The translations under genes and the position numbers were made by a program. A model generated the notes under the pieces. That model did no database searches. It was not told where the DNA came from and worked only from the letters and a program-made list of their open reading frames with translations. Of a stretch of DNA of 38,415 nucleotides, positions 32,018 to 38,415 are shown piece after piece. The first letter of the stretch is position 1, and each line of letters starts with the position of its first letter. Source of the stretch: Candidatus Gastranaerophilales bacterium (GTDB lineage Bacteria > Cyanobacteriota > Vampirovibrionia > Gastranaerophilales > Gastranaerophilaceae); NCBI GenBank assembly GCA_944323275.1, contig CALUSA010000012.1, forward strand, positions 1 to 38,415, in the 5' to 3' direction.

Positions 32018-32764
32018 ATGCAGAATTATCAGGTAGGCTATCAACCATATACCCAGACGCAAAGTGTGCCGCAGGCAATGACAGGCTCTACTTCTGGTGC
32101 AACATTTAACATCGGCACGGGGACACCGGGGAGCATACCGACAAACGCAAGCGGTGTTACTATTAATATTATCGGGGCATCCGTAAACCCGAACGGTGCT
32201 AATATCTATAATAATAACGGAACAACACAGGCTCCGTCACCGAATAATGCTTATGATAAATCGTATTACACAATGCAGCCTCCTATGTATAATATGCCGG
32301 CACCTACTGTTCCCGTCGGGGCATCAAGCTTGAATACAAACCAGAAAACCGAAGAAAAACCTAAAAAAGATATTGTTTTACTAACGGATGATTATATAAA
32401 AACACTTGAAAACTATATAAGAAACGACAATCCCGAAATAAAATTAATGGGCGCAAAAGAGTTGATGCAGCGTTTTAGAGAAGATGAATCAAGAAAAAAT
32501 GACCCTGCCTTGACAGCCTTGTTGAACTTATTACTTCAAAGTAAATACTCAAATGTAAAAATGATTGGTACAAGCATACTTGAAAATGGCTGGGCACAGG
32601 GTGATGCTCTTACACAACAGCTTTTAACTCAAATGCAGCAATCTAATACCGGCTACGGGTTAGATGCTCTCGATGCTGCTAAAGCAGCTTTAAAAACAGC
32701 AGGTCAAACAGTTAAAGTAGATGACCCGAATCCGCCTAAAAAAGAAGAAACAAAAAGTAAATAA
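32018..32764 (+). CDS. orphan protein with disordered N-terminus and helical C-terminal domain
   Basis: 248 residues. The first 110 are low-complexity, rich in Gly, Ser, Thr, Asn, Pro and Tyr, with a beta-like GVTINIIGASVNPNGANIYN stretch. Residues about 120-225 are helical and resemble HEAT/armadillo-type repeats (KLMGAKELMQRFREDESRK; ALTALLNLLLQSKYSNVKM). A Lys/Pro-rich tail follows. It has no signal peptide. AAGG lies seven bases before the ATG. It is 18 bases upstream of the next gene, so the two form an operon. No family recognised; a protein-binding scaffold is the likeliest role. Confidence 0.75.
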   Translation: MQNYQVGYQPYTQTQSVPQAMTGSTSGATFNIGTGTPGSIPTNASGVTINIIGASVNPNGANIYNNNGTTQAPSPNNAYDKSYYTMQPPMYNMPAPTVPVGASSLNTNQKTEEKPKKDIVLLTDDYIKTLENYIRNDNPEIKLMGAKELMQRFREDESRKNDPALTALLNLLLQSKYSNVKMIGTSILENGWAQGDALTQQLLTQMQQSNTGYGLDALDAAKAALKTAGQTVKVDDPNPPKKEETKSK

Positions 32765-32782
32765 CAAAAAGCAGGTTTATGT

Positions 32783-33220
32783 ATGAACAAATGGAATATC
32801 GCAGCAAAAGTAGCGGGCACAATAACAGCAGGCATGGTTTTGTACAATGCTCACGATGTCGGTAAAAAGCATTCTGAAGAAAAGGTCAAAGAAAAAACCG
32901 CCGCAAGATTGACAAAGCTTTATGTACGCTCCAGAAGAATGGAGGATTTAAGCGAAACAACAAGTAAATTAAAAGACTGGTATTTTAAAACCAATGCCGA
33001 TTGGAATTTTCCTGACAAAATCAATGCAATAACAGGTTATTTCTCGGGGGCGTTTAAGCAAATGACCTCTGATGTTGTACCGGCAATACTTGCTACGGGT
33101 GCACTTCTCAGCAAGAAAATGGCAAAAGTATTTTCTATAGGTTTGTTATTGTACGGAATTAAGTACCTGTTGTTCGATGTAATAGATATAGGGCGTCCAA
33201 ACCGTCTTAAGGGTGAATAA
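32783..33220 (+). CDS. orphan membrane protein (145 aa)
   Basis: Begins MNKWNIAAKVAGTITAGMVL with a short N-terminal hydrophobic helix (7-22), then a highly charged stretch (KKHSEEKVKEKTAARLTKLY) and two hydrophobic helices near the C-terminus (about 99-113 and 117-133) before GRPNRLKGE. A membrane location is likely. The gene follows 32018-32764 by 18 bases. Its last 14 bases overlap the 3' end of the convergent cyclo-ligase gene. Family not recognised. Confidence 0.72.
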   Translation: MNKWNIAAKVAGTITAGMVLYNAHDVGKKHSEEKVKEKTAARLTKLYVRSRRMEDLSETTSKLKDWYFKTNADWNFPDKINAITGYFSGAFKQMTSDVVPAILATGALLSKKMAKVFSIGLLLYGIKYLLFDVIDIGRPNRLKGE

Positions 33221-33746
33221 TATCATTTTCCGTGATGATATAATTGACCTTCACATCGTGTTTGTCAGTAGGTATGCTGTTAAATAATAATTTTGAACAA
33301 ACCGGAACAGCAGAAATTATGCCGGGGTAGCTGTTTAAAAATCTGTCATAATAACCTTTGCCGTATCCAAGTCTGTTGCCTGTGGTATCAGCAGCCAGTG
33401 CAGGTACCAAAACAAGTTCTATGAAGGAACAATCAATAATACTTTTGCCTGATGGCTTAGGAATGTTAAATTCACCTTTTTGAAAATTATTCATCGTTGT
33501 GTATTGCAGCGCATAAAGTTGATTGCCGGCAACCTGAGGAAAATAAAAATTTTTACCTTTTTCCTGTAATAAATCTAAAAGTGAAACTTCCGCACCAACA
33601 GGATAAAAAAGCATAACATTTTGTGCGTTTTTAAAAATACTCCAATTTTTTATTAGATTGCAAATTCTGCTCGAAACAGTTTGGGTATCCAGTGTTTTTC
33701 TTATAGCTTTACATTTCACCCTTAAATCGTATTTTTCACTGTTCAT
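33207..33746 (-). CDS. 5-formyltetrahydrofolate cyclo-ligase
   Basis: A 179-residue enzyme that converts 5-formyl-THF and ATP to 5,10-methenyl-THF. It has the N-terminal LRVKCKAIRKTL helix, the FYPVGAEVSLLDLL motif and the hallmark RLGYGKGYYDRFL loop near residue 130. The length is normal. It is convergent with the orphan membrane-protein gene, overlapping by 14 bases at the stops, and divergent from the XRE regulator gene. GAGG is present but far (about 17 bases) from the ATG. Confidence 0.93.
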   Translation of the reverse strand: MNSEKYDLRVKCKAIRKTLDTQTVSSRICNLIKNWSIFKNAQNVMLFYPVGAEVSLLDLLQEKGKNFYFPQVAGNQLYALQYTTMNNFQKGEFNIPKPSGKSIIDCSFIELVLVPALAADTTGNRLGYGKGYYDRFLNSYPGIISAVPVCSKLLFNSIPTDKHDVKVNYIITENDIIHP

Positions 33747-33775
33747 AATTAAAGCTGTTGACCTCTAATAAAATC

Positions 33776-33804
33776 TTTACACTTATGTAATTTACAATTA
33801 TAAT
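33776..33804 (+). promoter_or_regulatory. promoter of the XRE regulator operon
   Basis: TTTACA (33776-33781), 17 bases, TATAAT (33799-33804). The short leader of about 18 bases has no Shine-Dalgarno sequence. Confidence 0.6.
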
Positions 33805-33827
33805 AAAACAAATTAAAATAGTGTAAA

Positions 33828-34178
33828 ATGAACAGAAAAGAATTAAGTAATAAATTAAAACAAGCAAGAATTGAATCCGGTCTCAAACAAGAAGAAATTG
33901 CAGAGCTTATGAAGCTGCCAGTATCAGGTATTTCTGTAATAGAAAAAGGCAACCGGAAAGTTGATGTGCTTGAATTAATAAAGTTTGCGCAATATTATGC
34001 AAAGCCTGTTGAATGGTTTTTTAAAGATGAGGCAAAACCAAATAATCAGAGATGGTACGATAAAGACGAAAAAATTTCCGAAGCATTTGATTTATTGCAA
34101 AAAGCCCCTGTTAAGTACCAAAAAAGTTGTGCTTGCGCAATAATAGGTTTTTTGAAAGAGAGCGGACTTGTTAAGTAA
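33828..34178 (+). CDS. XRE-family HTH transcriptional regulator
   Basis: A 116-residue protein with an N-terminal Cro/CI-type helix-turn-helix (about 5-60: LKQARIESGLKQEEIAEL, then GISVIEKGNRKVDVLEL). The rest is a short helical tail with CACAIIGFL and no recognised effector domain. It is a DNA-binding regulator, possibly autoregulatory. Its stop overlaps the start of the corrinoid adenosyltransferase gene (TAATG), so the two are co-translated, and it may control that gene or respond to cobamide status; this is inferred from context only. Confidence 0.85.
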   Translation: MNRKELSNKLKQARIESGLKQEEIAELMKLPVSGISVIEKGNRKVDVLELIKFAQYYAKPVEWFFKDEAKPNNQRWYDKDEKISEAFDLLQKAPVKYQKSCACAIIGFLKESGLVK

Positions 34179-34762
34179 TGAACCCACAAGATTACGATAA
34201 TACAAAACTATACAATCCTGAGTTTTCAAAACACGGCTATATTCAGGTTTATACCGGCAACGGCAAGGGGAAAACCACCGCTTCTTTAGGTCTTGCAATG
34301 AGAGCACTCGGCAGAGGCTGGCGGGTTCTTATTGTTATGTTCACAAAAGGCGGAAATGACTACGGTGAGTTGATATCATTTTCGCAACTGTGTCCCGATC
34401 TTAAGGATAATGTAAAAATTATACAGGCAGGGCTTGATAGAATTATATATTCGCAAAATATAAATGAATCAGACAAAAACACAATTCAAAAAGGCTGGCA
34501 GGAAGCAAAGCAGGCAATTAAAAACGATGATTATCAGTTAATTATTCTTGATGAAGCCAATATTGCGATAGATTTGAATTGCATTAGCCTTGAGGATATG
34601 CTTGAAACTTTGAAAAACAAACCGGAAGATATGGAAATTGTGTTGACAGGGCGTAATGCAAAGCCTGAAATTATTGAGCTTGCGGATCTTGTTTCTGAGA
34701 TAAATCCTGTTAAACATTACTGGAATAAAGGTATAAAGGCACGCAAAGGGATAGAATTTTAA
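34178..34762 (+). CDS. corrinoid adenosyltransferase (CobO/BtuR type)
   Basis: A 194-residue enzyme that adenosylates cob(I)alamin using ATP. The P-loop variant GNGKGKTT is at residues 27-34, followed by GLAMRALGRGWRVLIVMFTKG, the Walker-B-like LIILDEANIAID and the family C-terminal VLTGRNAKPEIIELADLVSE. The start overlaps the XRE gene by one base. No other cobalamin gene and no clear cobalamin riboswitch is seen here, so it may serve salvage of imported corrinoids. Confidence 0.94.
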   Translation: MNPQDYDNTKLYNPEFSKHGYIQVYTGNGKGKTTASLGLAMRALGRGWRVLIVMFTKGGNDYGELISFSQLCPDLKDNVKIIQAGLDRIIYSQNINESDKNTIQKGWQEAKQAIKNDDYQLIILDEANIAIDLNCISLEDMLETLKNKPEDMEIVLTGRNAKPEIIELADLVSEINPVKHYWNKGIKARKGIEF

Positions 34763-34833
34763 TATTTGATATTGCTATTTTACGAATTTTGACATAAATT
34801 ATATATATAATAAGAGGATAAAGGAGAAATAAT

Positions 34834-35088
34834 ATGGCTCAACAATTTCCCCAGCAGCAATATAAAACAAGATTGGCACTACTGGTGTTTTTAAAAGGCA
34901 CTTCTGCACCGATGGTGTTATATTTTGAAGATCCAAAAGCCGTATATGATGAAATTTTACCTTTAATAAGAACTCAAACAGCGGTTGGCAAATTAATCGA
35001 AAAAGATGCAACAGGTCCTATTAAAAAGGTTGCAATTATGTCCAATCAAATAGCCTCAATTGCATTGCAGGAAGAAGTGTGTCAATAA
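34834..35088 (+). CDS. small conserved-looking protein (84 aa)
   Basis: Begins MAQQFPQQQYKTRLALLVFL and contains an FEDPKAVYDEILPLIRTQ helix and a beta-strand ending IMSNQIASIALQEE. The alternating beta-alpha-beta pattern suggests a compact soluble domain. AAAGGAG lies eight bases before the ATG. It is 14 bases upstream of the degenerate HerA-like gene, so they are co-transcribed. Family not recognised. Confidence 0.72.
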   Translation: MAQQFPQQQYKTRLALLVFLKGTSAPMVLYFEDPKAVYDEILPLIRTQTAVGKLIEKDATGPIKKVAIMSNQIASIALQEEVCQ

Positions 35089-35102
35089 AAAACGGTAATT
35101 AA

Positions 35103-37250
35103 ATGAAATTAGTAGAAATAAAAAATAGTTTAGCAAAATTATATTATGAACCACTTGATTTCCCTCTTGTTATATCAGACTTTTTAACTGTTGACGACGG
35201 GAATCAGAAAATTCTTGCTCAGGTTGTTTCTATTGAATCAACAAGCAAAGAAGATACAAACTGTGCAATCTTAAAGTTTGCGCTTGATTTGGACGAAGCG
35301 AATTCTCATAGCACATACAGCGGCTATGTTCCTGCGCTGGATGCAATAGTTTCCAAAACTAAAATTAATATACTTCAAAATATCTTTTCCTCCGCATCTA
35401 ATGCTATCAACGTAGGCGTTTTAACCAATTCGTCTAAAATAGAGCTTAATTTGTCTGCCGATATATTAAACAAATTTTTGTATATTCAAGCTGACAGACA
35501 GGAAGAAACAACTAATATTTTAAATACCTTGCTGGATTACAACATATCGTCAGGTAAAAAAACACTCGTAGTAAAATTTAATGATATAGAAGTTTATACC
35601 GGCGACAATACAGTTGTTTTCGGTAAAGATTTAAAATTGCCGGTAAACACTGCTATTTTAAATTATATTTACGAAAACGACCTCAACGGGTTGACCGTTG
35701 AACAAAAAGCGATTGTTCAGGACATACTCCTTGAAATAGAAGAATACATTAATACGCTAGAAGATGGTTTTATTCCATTCAATACCCTGCTCGAAGTTGT
35801 TGACAGCGTTTACGAAACAGATAAATCTACAGGTGTTATCCTCTTTAGAAATAAGCTTTTAAAATATAAGCAGCTTGATATATTTGCGTCGACTTTAGAG
35901 GAAATTAATGCCCTTTATGACTCTTTAAAAGCAAATTCCGTTACTATACTTGATTTGTCAAATCATGATGAAAATTGGACAAAAGAAGCACTCAATTTTG
36001 CACTGCAAAATATTGACGAAAGTTTTTATGTCCTTATGCAGGTAAATGATGAATTGGTTGACGAAAAACATATTAATGAGTTATACAAAAATGAAGATAT
36101 AAAACCGATTGTTGCTTCAAATTTTGATTCGGCTCTTGCTTCCAGAATTAAATCATTTGCGAAAAATCTTATTCTCTTTAAGCCGGAAACTCAACAAAAA
36201 TCTGCGGCAAGTTATAATTCATTTTTAATGAAATTAGCTCCTGCAGAGTTTATTGTGTCTGGAGAATCTACTTATTACACGCCGCTTATTGTAAAAGAGC
36301 TTCCTGTAAAAATAACACAGTGTTCAACTGCTCAAAACGGTGCAGTAATTACAACACCGGAAGTCATTGATGAGGAAACAAATCAGGAGGAATACGCCGA
36401 ATTGTTGACAGAAGAAGAAAATGAGCCTGTTGATGAAATAGCGGAACTTTCTGATTTAGAAGATATAGATGAGTTTGATGATTTATCGACTCTTGAAGAT
36501 ACAGATGAAAACAGTGAGATAAAAAATATTTTTGACGAATCTGTTGAAGAAGAAATCGCTAAAGATGTGGACGAAATGTTCACTGCCAGAGGTGCGGAAA
36601 TTGAAGAACTCCCTGGCGCAGAACTTGAGCAGTTAAGTGATTCTGATGATACTATTGAGGAATTACCGGAGGCACAACCGGAACTTATGTCTGATGATGA
36701 TCTTGATACACTTGATGAATTAAGCGATGGCGACGATGATTTGCTTGTGCAGGATAATTCCCCAACTGTTGATACTCTTGAAGAAATCGAGCCGCTTGAT
36801 GATTTTGGGGAACCTGAAACACTTGAAGAAATAGGTCCTATGGAAGAATATTCAGCACCTGAGGATGAACTTATTGCAGAGGAAGATGATAGTGAAGACC
36901 TTGAACCGCTTGAAGATTTAGAGGACTCTGATTCGGGTATCTTAGGCAGTCAGGAATCAGTAGCACTTGATATGCCGGAAGAAAAACCTACCCAAAATGA
37001 TATATATGAAAATTTAACAGAAAATAACTCGCTTCCGGGAGTGCCGATTTATAAAGCGGATGAACCTGCTGCTAAGTCACGTGACGGTATGAGTATTACG
37101 GAAGGTAATATCGTTTATCATGAAAAATACGGTCGTGGCGTTGTTGAGGAATTGTTTAACTACGGTAAAAGGACGCTTTGCTCAATACAGTTTGATAATG
37201 TCGGCAGACGTTTGCTTGACCCCAATCTGGCTGAGCTTAAACAAATGTAG
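35103..37250 (+). CDS. HerA-like protein lacking ATPase motifs, with acidic linker and C-terminal Tudor-like domain
   Basis: 715 residues in three parts. Residues 1-435 follow the layout of HerA-type ATPases: a HAS-barrel-like start (PLVISDFLTVDDGNQKILAQ), a VGVLTNSSKIELNL segment, then the place of the P-loop reads YIQADRQEETTNILNTLLDY with no GxxGxGKS, and the Walker B place reads FYVLMQVNDELVD. The SVTILDLSNHDENW and APAEFIVSGES segments also fit HerA. Residues 435-650 are a very acidic, repetitive linker (EELPGAELEQLSD, LEEIEPLDDFGEP units). Residues 665-715 (GNIVYHEKYGRGVVEELFNY...DPNLAELK) resemble the UvrD/PcrA C-terminal Tudor or CarD-type domain that binds RNA polymerase. ATPase function seems lost; HerA ancestry is my hand-made inference. 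It precedes fliS by 68 bases. Confidence 0.7.
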   Translation: MKLVEIKNSLAKLYYEPLDFPLVISDFLTVDDGNQKILAQVVSIESTSKEDTNCAILKFALDLDEANSHSTYSGYVPALDAIVSKTKINILQNIFSSASNAINVGVLTNSSKIELNLSADILNKFLYIQADRQEETTNILNTLLDYNISSGKKTLVVKFNDIEVYTGDNTVVFGKDLKLPVNTAILNYIYENDLNGLTVEQKAIVQDILLEIEEYINTLEDGFIPFNTLLEVVDSVYETDKSTGVILFRNKLLKYKQLDIFASTLEEINALYDSLKANSVTILDLSNHDENWTKEALNFALQNIDESFYVLMQVNDELVDEKHINELYKNEDIKPIVASNFDSALASRIKSFAKNLILFKPETQQKSAASYNSFLMKLAPAEFIVSGESTYYTPLIVKELPVKITQCSTAQNGAVITTPEVIDEETNQEEYAELLTEEENEPVDEIAELSDLEDIDEFDDLSTLEDTDENSEIKNIFDESVEEEIAKDVDEMFTARGAEIEELPGAELEQLSDSDDTIEELPEAQPELMSDDDLDTLDELSDGDDDLLVQDNSPTVDTLEEIEPLDDFGEPETLEEIGPMEEYSAPEDELIAEEDDSEDLEPLEDLEDSDSGILGSQESVALDMPEEKPTQNDIYENLTENNSLPGVPIYKADEPAAKSRDGMSITEGNIVYHEKYGRGVVEELFNYGKRTLCSIQFDNVGRRLLDPNLAELKQM

Positions 37251-37318
37251 GTGATTTATAGTATAGACCGCATTTTATTAATGTGCTAAGTTTATATTAT
37301 GAAATTGGAAGTTGCCGA

Positions 37319-37807
37319 ATGAATCCATATTTAAAACAATACAGACAAACACAAATGGAAACCGCACCAAAAGAAGAAATTCTTTTGATGCTTTATGACG
37401 GTGCCGTCAGATTTTTGAACAAAGCAAAAGAAGGTTTTGCTGAAAAGAATATTGAAAAAATTCATAATAATATAATAAAGGTTCAAAATATAATAACAGA
37501 GTTTGAGGCGACTCTGGACATGGAAGCCGGCGGAGAATTTGCAAAAAATTTGTTTAATTTATATGAGTTCATGAGTGCACAGCTTTTAATCGCAAACGTA
37601 AAGAAAAACGAGCAGGCTCTTGATGTTGTTATAAAACACATGACTTCATTGCGTGATACGTGGCGGGAAGCAATCAAAAATTTTAAATCGTCAGGACAAT
37701 CTCTTGCTGACAATAATGCAGTTGATAAATATCATGCTTCTGAAAACGACGCATCAGAGGAAGACGATGAGGATGAGGATAATTCAATCGGGGAATATAT
37801 AGTATGA
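37319..37807 (+). CDS. fliS: flagellar secretion chaperone FliS
   Basis: A 162-residue FliS, which binds flagellin in the cytoplasm and prevents its early polymerisation. The N-terminus NPYLKQYRQTQMETAPKEE, LLMLYDGAVRFLNKA and AQLLIANVKKNEQALD match the four-helix family. The last 35 residues are an acidic tail (ASEEDDEDEDNS) that typical FliS lacks. The frame is open from 37283, but the ATG at 37319 gives the family start. The stop overlaps the next ATG (ATGA). Confidence 0.92.
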   Translation: MNPYLKQYRQTQMETAPKEEILLMLYDGAVRFLNKAKEGFAEKNIEKIHNNIIKVQNIITEFEATLDMEAGGEFAKNLFNLYEFMSAQLLIANVKKNEQALDVVIKHMTSLRDTWREAIKNFKSSGQSLADNNAVDKYHASENDASEEDDEDEDNSIGEYIV

Positions 37808-38172
37808 GTTTAGACTTAGACAATCTTGAAATAATTTATCAAAGATACTATGAAATATCACTTCAAATCAAAGAATTAATCGAAAGAGGCTTGTACGAGG
37901 AATTGGCTGCCTTTATCAGTAAAAAAGAAATGATTTTTCAAGAATCTAAACCAATTACGGAAAGAATAAAAGAAAGCGGTGAAGATATCAGCCGGTTAAC
38001 AGAATTGTGCGATAAAATCCGTAAGGTGGAAAAAAGCAATATAGAAGCACTGACACTGGTCAGGGATAAGCTTAAAGGTGAACTGCAGACTGTTAATAAA
38101 AATACTAAGTTGGCTAACGCTTATGCTTTTTCAACTAAAACAAACGGAAATATTTTGGATTTTACAGAATGA
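37804..38172 (+). CDS. FliT/FlgN-like flagellar chaperone
   Basis: A 122-residue all-helical protein (IIYQRYYEISLQIKELIERG; FISKKEMIFQESKPITERIK; KIRKVEKSNIEALTLVRDKL) with the length and coiled-coil pattern of FliT/FlgN chaperones. It lies directly after fliS with an ATGA overlap, the position where fliT stands in many genomes. Sequence alone does not decide between FliT and FlgN. It is followed by another ATGA overlap to the cation-efflux gene. Confidence 0.72.
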   Translation: MSLDLDNLEIIYQRYYEISLQIKELIERGLYEELAAFISKKEMIFQESKPITERIKESGEDISRLTELCDKIRKVEKSNIEALTLVRDKLKGELQTVNKNTKLANAYAFSTKTNGNILDFTE

Positions 38173-38415
38173 CACATTCAATATTTCTAAATAAAAAAAC
38201 AGCAGCATTGCTGTCGATAGCGTCAAATTTGGGCTTAATAATATTAAAACTGATTACCGGTTTTTTAACGGGCAGTGTAAGTATTATATCCGAAGCTATA
38301 CACTCTGCCAGTGATTTGCTGGCGTCATTTATTGCTTTTGTTGCCGTAATTAAAGCTGATAAACCTGCTGACAGCGATCATCCCTTCGGTCATGGAAAAT
38401 ACGAAGATGTAGCTG
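38169..38415 (+). CDS. cation diffusion facilitator transporter (3' truncated by window end)
   Basis: Only the first 82 residues are in the window. Two membrane helices are visible (about 10-34 and 38-62) with the CDF motif ISEAIHSASDLLASF (metal-binding His and Asp) and the ADSDHPFGHGKYED loop. The family exports Zn, Fe or Mn with proton exchange across the inner membrane. It starts inside the previous gene's stop (ATGA), so the chain fliS-fliT-CDF is translationally coupled. Confidence 0.9.
   Translation, partial: MTHSIFLNKKTAALLSIASNLGLIILKLITGFLTGSVSIISEAIHSASDLLASFIAFVAVIKADKPADSDHPFGHGKYEDVA

Noticed and set aside
34789-34811. TTGACA and TATAAT before the 84-residue gene
   Set aside because: The spacer is only 11 bases, too short for a sigma-70 promoter; the gene may be read from upstream or use another -35.
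1-38415. tRNA, rRNA, known riboswitch or insertion-sequence transposase
   Set aside because: None recognised by reading both strands; a covariance-model search would be the decisive test.

Overview
The window is an AT-rich stretch of bacterial chromosome (38.4 kb, gene-dense, both strands used). It comes from a motile, diderm bacterium: it carries a three-POTRA Omp85/BamA, a TonB-ExbB-ExbD set, an S-layer-homology (SLH) protein and the flagellar genes fliD, fliS and a FliT/FlgN-like chaperone. Low GC, cyanobacterial-style SLH and Omp85 proteins, flagella and several large acidic orphan proteins together suggest a non-photosynthetic cyanobacterial relative (Melainabacteria/Vampirovibrionia, Gastranaerophilales-like, gut). 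This is an inference from gene content; no rRNA gene is present to prove it.

Layout. 1-5.5 kb (+): a 5'-truncated EndoQ-like PHP nuclease fused to a UvrD-type helicase, nadK and recN (ATGA overlap), and a 58-residue membrane protein. 5.6-7.6 kb (+): the SLH protein and an atypical histidine-phosphatase-like gene behind a sigma-28 promoter. 7.6-8.26 kb: the only long non-coding stretch, with an 83-bp direct repeat pair, several hairpins and what looks like the 3' end of a lost gene with its terminator. 8.26-15.05 kb (-): a C-terminal processing protease, an acidic orphan protein, and a grpE-dnaJ-propeller-methyltransferase operon. 15.3-15.7 kb (+): two very small genes. 15.7-18.3 kb (-): a zinc-ribbon protein, an orphan protein, clpP and a pilin-like protein. 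18.4-19.4 kb (+): ybaB-recR. 19.4-20.85 kb (-): fliD. 21.1-28.8 kb (+): an envelope cluster bamA, exported protein, tonB, exbB, exbD, exbD, then a TPR protein. 28.8-31.8 kb (-): a CxxCxxCC protein and a 791-residue EF-hand protein under a near-consensus sigma-28 promoter. 32.0-38.4 kb (mostly +): two orphan genes, 5-formyl-THF cyclo-ligase (-), an XRE regulator overlapping a corrinoid adenosyltransferase gene, a small conserved protein, a HerA-like protein that has lost its ATPase motifs and gained a C-terminal Tudor-like domain, fliS, a fliT/flgN-like gene, and the start of a cation-efflux transporter.

The most interesting signals are regulatory. Two genes not known to be flagellar (the EF-hand giant and the degenerate phosphatase) sit behind sigma-28 promoters with exactly the consensus N11 spacing, and fliD has a weaker version. 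Three orphan genes share another promoter-like motif, TTGAAWT-N5-TATATAA. Three genes have a -10 box 6-7 nt before the ATG and no Shine-Dalgarno sequence, which predicts leaderless mRNAs. Together these point to a lineage-specific set of flagellum-coregulated, signal-peptide-less proteins that deserves study. All promoter calls were made by eye.
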